Below are positions 58,334 to 64,000 of a stretch of 64,000 nucleotides of DNA, one piece after another. Numbering within the stretch: position 1 is the first letter of the stretch; each line of letters begins with the position of its first letter. Both the position numbers and the translations under genes were made by a program. Under the pieces are notes generated by a model that saw nothing but the letters and a program-made list of their open reading frames with translations, was not told the origin of the DNA and ran no database searches. Origin of the DNA: Galeruca laticollis (lineage: Eukaryota; Arthropoda; Insecta; Coleoptera; Chrysomelidae); the NCBI GenBank assembly GCA_963921935.1, contig OY998185.1:31588487-31652486 (forward strand), written 5' to 3'.

Positions 58334-58659
58334 TAGTCATTAAGTAATCGTCGAAACTAGAAATTATGCCATGACAATTAACAAAAGATCAACATGAAAG
58401 GCAACACTATTCAAATATGTCGTGAGATAAGTTAAAATTTATGAAATTGAAACTTTGAAAGAGAATAGCAATTCAAGTATAGTATTATGAAAATTAATAA
58501 CAAAAACATCATAAGCGCAAAATAATTGTGACTGTCTAAAATATGAGGTAGGTAATTATCAATATAAAAGAAGTATCACTAAAATGACAGAAATTGCAAA
58601 AAGAAGAAAACACGTAAATGAAGTTTGTTGACAAACGAAGAAATTAGGTGTTATCAAAA

Positions 58660-61106
58660 TTAAGAACTATAAAAATTAAGGAATAAATAGTTTTCTAAAG
58701 GTTGTAATTGTTCGTTTAACGTAAGATCGAAGGATCGTTATGTATGCGACGTATTTCAAATATTTCTAAAAGATTGACTCGAGCACCCTTAACACACTGA
58801 TGTAAAAGTCTGATATCCTGAGTATTAAAATCATGTAGTTCCGATAAAATATGGTTAGCAAATGATGAAGGAGTATTATAAATGAGTGTTTTTTATATCT
58901 ATTGATATAATATTGATGTTCATTTAAACGAGACTCTAAACTGCGTCCAGACTGATCCACATATATCGCATTGCAATAACCACAAGGTAGATGATAATTG
59001 AGAGAGAGAGAGAGAATTGGTTTGAAAGGCGACTTTAGCATTGTGTTTTCTAAGAATGCTCGAAATTTTATAGGATAATGGACCCACGAAATTTAAGGCA
59101 CCGGAAAACGAATGGTCCTGAGATGGTGATATTGTAGTGTAAAAACTCAGTTTAAACTTAGAGCAAAGCTTGTAAAAAACTTTATTGAAAATGTGTAAAG
59201 GAAAAATGTTGTTCAATGATATTTGTTAGGAATTCAACGCTGCCTATAACCTTTTCCCTAATAGGAACATATTGTTTATTTTCTTTTTTTTGTAATTGAA
59301 ATTTAGAAATAAATCTAAATTTAGCGCGCCTATGGCCATTTTAATGAATTACTCCTCACTATTAAATGCACAGATGGAAAAGGACAGAGCGAAAACCTGT
59401 AATCTCCCATAAAAAGCGGAAGCAATTAATGAACCAAATGACTTGCCGGTAAATATTCGTCGTGTTCGTATCGAAAGTTACGAGTAGTGCGAATTCATTA
59501 TTTTCACCTTTGTTCTTGTAAAGGAAATCAAAATTGCCTGTAATCTTAGTGAACGTTGCACATCGGAGCATCTGGGGCCCCAAGGAAGCAGTAGATGATC
59601 AACAGGTGAGCTCATTTTCCATTCTTCCTGTGCTATACAGATAAAATTTTGATTGATATATGTTTTCATATTTTCCGCATTCAATATTTGTTTGATAATA
59701 CGTATTTCCTTATTGAGAGAACAACCGAAAGAGGTATTTTGATTCATCTAGTTAGAAAGGAATATAAAGCTGTATATTTATGGGAAGACTAGAGGGTTGA
59801 ACTAGAGATATGAATGCTTCGCATGAGTAAATCCAAGAAAGGTGAGCAATTATCAACCACAATTTCAATAGTGACGCCAATTTGTGGGTGAACAGTACTT
59901 AAAGCATCCAAAAAGAAATAAGCATCCGGAAGACTACCTTGAAACAGGACAACATAATCGTCCACATAACTGTATTAGAACAAAATTGAATCTTTGAAAT
60001 TTGGGTTATTCAAGAAAATGTTCTCAAGGCTATTCATGAAAAGGTCCGCCTAAAAGAAAGATAAACAACTACCCATAGGCAAACCAGTGCAGTGTCGGAA
60101 ATAATTATTGTTAAATTTAAAAAAAAATGTATCCAAGGCCAGATGAAGAATAGAATAAATATCCAATACCAAAAAAGTATCGATATGATTAGCAAAAAGT
60201 GAATCTCTGATAAGCATAATACACTCACCAGAGGGTATGCTACGAAATAAATGTTTGACATCTAGAGAGATTAAGAAGGATTCGTTTGGTATAGAAATGT
60301 CTTCAATTCTGTCAGATAAGTCAACTGAGTTTTTTATGGCAAACTGATTATGGAAAGCAATATAATGACAAATTATATCATTAAGAAAGGGAGATAATTT
60401 GAATGTGGAGGAATTAGTGAAACACGGCCGGTCTAAAGAGGATGACGGTTTGTGGATTTTAGGTAAGCCATATAATAGCGGGGTAGTAGGATTCATAGGG
60501 GTCATATAATAAACAAACTTGTTAAACAAGGAGAAAACATGATTAAAAAACTTAAGTTGTTATCTAAAATTATTGCGAAAGGAGAGAGTGGGATCTGTAG
60601 CTAACTTCATGAAGGAAATGTCAGAAAAAAGCAAAGTCTCAACGTTATCAATGTAAACGCATCTATCCAAATTGACAATACAATTACCTTTGTCAGCCTT
60701 GGTGAAACTAAGGTTCTTATTCCGAGGCCTAATCTTAAAATTATTAACAGACTTCCAACTAGGGGAGTGATGTGATAATTTCGAAATATAATTGTTGGAA
60801 GTTGTAGCTAAAGTTTTATTGAGTTCTGTAGAAAGATCAGATCTAAGGAAGTCCTTGATAGCAGGATCTACATGATGTAACACCCGTTCACAGTCTATGT
60901 CTAAAGTTCTAATACTCATGTGAAAATTCTGAGAAAAAAGATTATGTTCAAGGCCCTTGTTAAGTAAAACAATTTCAGGTTCCCAAAAAGTGTAAGAGCT
61001 TAAGTTGAGACATCGGGGGTGAAAATGAAAATTTGAAAAACCGAAAAACCCTGAACAAAAGTTGAATTTCGAGAGTTCACATAGACCGTTGGATAACTAC
61101 CACATT
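58660..61106 (-). pseudogene. PLE polyprotein, main part (RT and GIY-YIG)
   Basis: Minus strand. LSFTKADKGNCIVNLD (60919-60560 frame) is the KADKG motif ahead of RT. LLYGLPKIHKPSSSLDRP, then SFLISLDVKHLFRSIP (catalytic Asp) and CTGLPMGSCLS are RT motifs. The YVDD codons lie at 59968-59957 after a frameshift. FLENTMLKS-type linker pieces lead to YHLPCGYCNAIYVDQSGRSL and RLNEHQ, the GIY-YIG nuclease. The C-terminal LRLNEQLQPLEN tail ends near 58660. Stops and frameshifts separate all blocks. In an intact element this protein copies its RNA at a nicked target. Confidence 0.85.
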
Positions 61107-61110
61107 TTAA

Positions 61111-63621
61111 CCCTTAACCACGGACATAAACTTTTCAGCAACTATCACGGACCTTGAGTCCCCCAGACTCCGTTTCAAAAGAATTATATTTTTATATTAT
61201 ATGAAAATATTTGAATGTCAATAAATGTGTTGAAATAACTAACAACATGTTTTTAAGTATATTTTATTTTCAAAAATGAAACATTGTGATTAAAAAAAAT
61301 TCTACACTGAAACAAGTGAAACAAAATATATTTAATACATGCAGAAATGTTCTTAGTGTGAAAAATTAGAAAAAAATTAAAAACAGTATTTTTGAACAAA
61401 AAATGGTGATAAATAAGTGTTTATTGTATTTCAGAAAGCATTATTGCAATTCTAATTTTTTACATAAAAAATCGTGCAAATGATATTTTTTCTCATCTTA
61501 GTCGACATCTAGTCTTCTTCTGTACAACAATTCAAACAACATTTTCTTGAACATTGGAGGCAAATCGGTTTTTCACATTTTAGACATACAAAAGCTGTTT
61601 TTCTTCTTTTTTTCGAGAGGCAAATATAACAATATTTACGAGTTTCTAATATTTCTTCTGGAGAAGGTGTATCTGGCGGAAGGATCAAAATCTTGCGAAT
61701 TAGACATTTTTGCTCTTTTGGAATACGCTTTGACAATAATATTTCTCGTACATGATCATCAATTAGTTGCTTTGCTAATTCTTTTAAAAATCATAAACGT
61801 GTTTTGTCATTTTCTGGATATGAAGCATATATAATAAATGAATTTGCGCTACAAATAACAACAATTTTATAAAAAATCGTCATTGGCCATCGACGTGAGC
61901 GCCTACTGCAAGTATATTTGGCACATTTCTCATCCACAGAATCCACCCCAGCTTTGGTGCGGTTATAAAAAGCTATTATTCAAGGCTTTTCTATTTTGGG
62001 ATCAGTTTCTATGGAATGATGCATTGTTGATAACATGATGACTGCCTTATTTTTCTTAGGAGCGAAAGAAAGCAAAGTCATGTCTTTAGTGAATCCATAT
62101 ATTGTGTCACCTATTTTGCGTTTATTTGCAGGTTTGAATACGGGAGGAATTTCCGGCTTATTTTTTTTCAGGGTGCCTGCATAATTTAATTTTTTTTAAC
62201 AAATACTGGGCAAGTTCAACAGATGAAAACCAGTTGTCTGCTGTTATGTTTCTATTGGAATCGTATAAAGGTTGTACCACTCTGATGACCGACTGTGTTG
62301 GTTTTTTCATCTGTTCTTCATTAGCGGTTAAACCAACTCCATTAGTGTTTCCTCCGGTATAAATATATCCATTAGAGAAATAGCTGGTTTTAGAATCTGT
62401 CAATGCCATAATTTTGATTCCATACTTTTCCGGTTTAGATGGGATATACATTTTAAAACTACATCTCCCTCGATATCCTACTAACATTTCGTCTACACAT
62501 GCTGAACCTCCTACTGTGTAACATGCTTTCGCGTTTTCTATAAATAAAGAAAAAAAATTCGGTAATTGGTGCAGCAGGATCGTTTCTTTTTCGTTCTAGC
62601 CTAGTCTCGGGATTATCAAACCGTAGGGCTGATAGTAATACAGACAAACGCTCCACCGACATTACCGCTCTAAATATATCCCTGCCCGTACCATCGGTGG
62701 CAAAAATACTTCTTATATCTTCGTCATTGGATTTGAAAATCGCAGTAAATGAAAGTAACCCTATGAAAGTTCGTAGCTCTGTTCGGGAAAGTTCAGCAAA
62801 TTCTGGTTTATTTTGTCGTTTGTAGCGATTTCCCATAGTGATGAGTTTTTTATTAATCCATTGTAGAATACAGTCATACTCTTCATTAGAAAACAATTTA
62901 TCGAAAAAGTCTAAAGGATCTGTTATATTATTATCCAAAAGTGTTCGTGGGAGACGAATGATATTACGAGCTGCAGTACGAACGTTCCGGGTAGGTTCCT
63001 TTTTACTCCATTTATATCTGTTTTTTCCGAACCAATAGTTCTGCTTCTTAGTTCTTCGGCCTCCCGCCTATTTCAATGTGCTTGACCTCTTCAAAGTCTT
63101 TTTCCTCTTCTAGGTTGTTCTCTGTATCACCTTCCTCCATATTCTCTTCTTCTTTATTTTTTTTTCTTCATTTTCTTCTTCTGATGTATCTTCTACAGGA
63201 TTATAATTAGGATCCTTATCATCGTCACTAACTTCTTGCTCACTTTCGCTATCATGATTACTTTGTAAACAGACAGTCTCATCTGGTTCAGAATTACTGT
63301 TATCAACACCTGCTTCAAAATACCAGTGTAAAAGAGTTTCTTAGAAATTTGGATCACCTAATTTTATAAGTTTCGACGAACTAGCCATATTCACAGTTCT
63401 GAATTTTTGGTACACTAACACGGACAAGGAGTCTACGATACTCCTTCCTATGTATAAATTACGATAACCACGGGTCACAGATAAACTACGCTTACAGTCG
63501 ATCAGATACAACCAACTAGAAAGGCACCCAAACACATAGACGAAATAAGTAAAAAAGGTGGGAGTAGCATCGAGAGGAATGTTCCGCGGAGTCTGTCAGA
63601 TTCCTTGTCCGTGATTGAGGG
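61111..63621 (-). mobile_element. piggyBac-family transposon
   Basis: Ends are CCCTTAACCACGGAC on the left and, reverse complemented, CCCTCAATCACGGAC on the right, each next to TTAA (61107-61110 and 63622-63625), the family's duplicated target. It is 2.5 kb long and carries a transposase on the minus strand with CATs near 63388. It interrupts the PLE frame cleanly. Confidence 0.93.
61509..63388 (-). pseudogene. piggyBac transposase, frameshifted
   Basis: Start ATG at 63388 (MASSSKLIKLGDPNF), then a stop after 15 codons. An acidic N-terminal region (63320-63080) with DSESEQEVSDDDKDP follows. The core begins at 62938 (DPLDFFDKLFSNEEYDCIL) and RTELRTFIGLLSF. The catalytic Asp residues are visible as IMALTDSKTSYF, ITADNWFSS and, after a frameshift near 62160, KAGVDSVDEKCAKYT followed by SRRSRRWPM. 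A stop lies shortly before the third Asp. The C-terminal Cys-rich finger (CYICLSKKRRKTAFVCLKC, then CLQCSRKCCLNC) ends at 61509 and binds the element ends in this family. All three Asp codons survive; the lesions are a few stops and frameshifts, so this is a recently dead copy. Confidence 0.9.
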
Positions 63622-63625
63622 TTAA

Positions 63626-64000
63626 GCGCTTAAATTTGTAAGCAAGGCGATCAAAGTTACCCGAAATCCTGCACCGTATCTCTGATATGTCTGGCCAAAC
63701 TATCAAACTCAATGTGGGAAAGGTGCTCGCTCAACAAGAAAAAGATATATTTCAACTTAACATTAGTGAAATATAAATGATTATACAGATCCTTGAGTTC
63801 CTGTATAATCCAAATCCTTTTGGCAGCTTGAATTGTGGAATACGAAGTCCTAGTGTTGACATAATTGTGTAAAGAGATAGAAGGGGGTAAACTCTATGCT
63901 TCTTGCACTTCTCTAGGAACCAAATCTTGTGCAACGTCTTCTTCTTATCCATCATTGAATCCATATAATGTTGGATAATAGTATCCAGATTGGCATCTTT
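63626..64000 (-). pseudogene. PLE N-terminal region, partial at window edge
   Basis: The minus-strand frame from 63964 starts MDSMMDKKKTLHKIWFLEKC and then KKHRVYP, the N-terminal FLxxCxxxxxxP motif of PLE proteins (also present at 36850 in the other PLE). A frameshift follows. LSHIEFDSLARHIRDTVQDF closes the block next to the piggyBac TTAA. It runs off the right edge. Confidence 0.75.

Larger units (their letters stand above)
58650..64000 (-). mobile_element. Penelope-like element interrupted by piggyBac
   Basis: Read from the right edge: N-terminal PLE region (64000-63626), the piggyBac insertion (61111-63621), then the rest of the N-terminal region (61106-60560), RT (60529-59700), linker (59500-59050) and GIY-YIG endonuclease with C-terminal tail (59041 to about 58660). 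Order and orientation are continuous across the insertion. The 5' end lies beyond the window. Confidence 0.85.

Overview
The window is AT-rich eukaryotic DNA with short spliced introns (GTAAGT/TTTTAG), many microsatellites and many transposable elements. Long-TIR DUF4817-type Tc1/mariner elements, an R4/Dong-type retroelement inside a TAA repeat, Penelope-like elements (PLEs), Ty3/Gypsy relics and a piggyBac element point to an insect or another arthropod. The order cannot be decided from the sequence. I found no clearly intact host gene. The only undamaged long coding region is a Tc1/mariner-type transposase at 27296-28369.

Layout. 1-8,000: a palindrome carrying a tRNA-like promoter, then a degraded Ty3/Gypsy element on the minus strand (about 2545-7290), split by material that includes a TA-flanked foldback element (4647-5715). 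8,000-16,500: gene-poor AT-rich DNA with a palindromic PLE-terminal repeat (10938-11150) and a 97-bp tandem duplication. 16,500-29,100: a nested block. An 11.1-kb unit bounded by CCCAGATAGCAC inverted repeats and a TA duplication (17964-29087) interrupts a PLE terminal sequence, and an uninterrupted paralogue of that sequence lies at 32763-33110. Inside the unit are a hairpin element, a 3.5-kb transposon with a three-exon transposase-like gene (GGACCG termini, AAAT duplication, 19003-22498), two copies of a DUF4806-like pseudogene, a PLE reverse-transcriptase fragment, a duplicated minisatellite block and the intact Tc1/mariner-type element.

31,800-37,100: a PLE endonuclease fragment flanked by inverted terminal repeats, then a Jockey-like non-LTR element (ORF1, APE endonuclease, linker) broken by a second, minus-strand PLE. 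37,100-43,500: very AT-rich DNA with no recognised gene. 43,520-45,833: a decayed DUF4817 transposon with about 440-bp TIRs. 46,259-50,074: a nearly complete R4/Dong-type element on the minus strand with TAA repeats at both ends. 50,200-58,600: mostly unrecognised DNA with an hAT transposase tail, a 17.6-like Gypsy RT/RNase H relic, a ~170-bp minisatellite and another palindromic PLE-terminal repeat. 58,650-64,000: a minus-strand PLE interrupted at a TTAA site by a piggyBac element (61111-63621).

The most notable features are the DUF7869-like transposon with complete boundaries, the 11.1-kb nested unit with its empty-site paralogue, and a PLE terminal repeat family that carries a hammerhead-ribozyme-like core and repeatedly forms palindromes centred in that core. 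All product names come from recognising motifs by eye; no database search was run.
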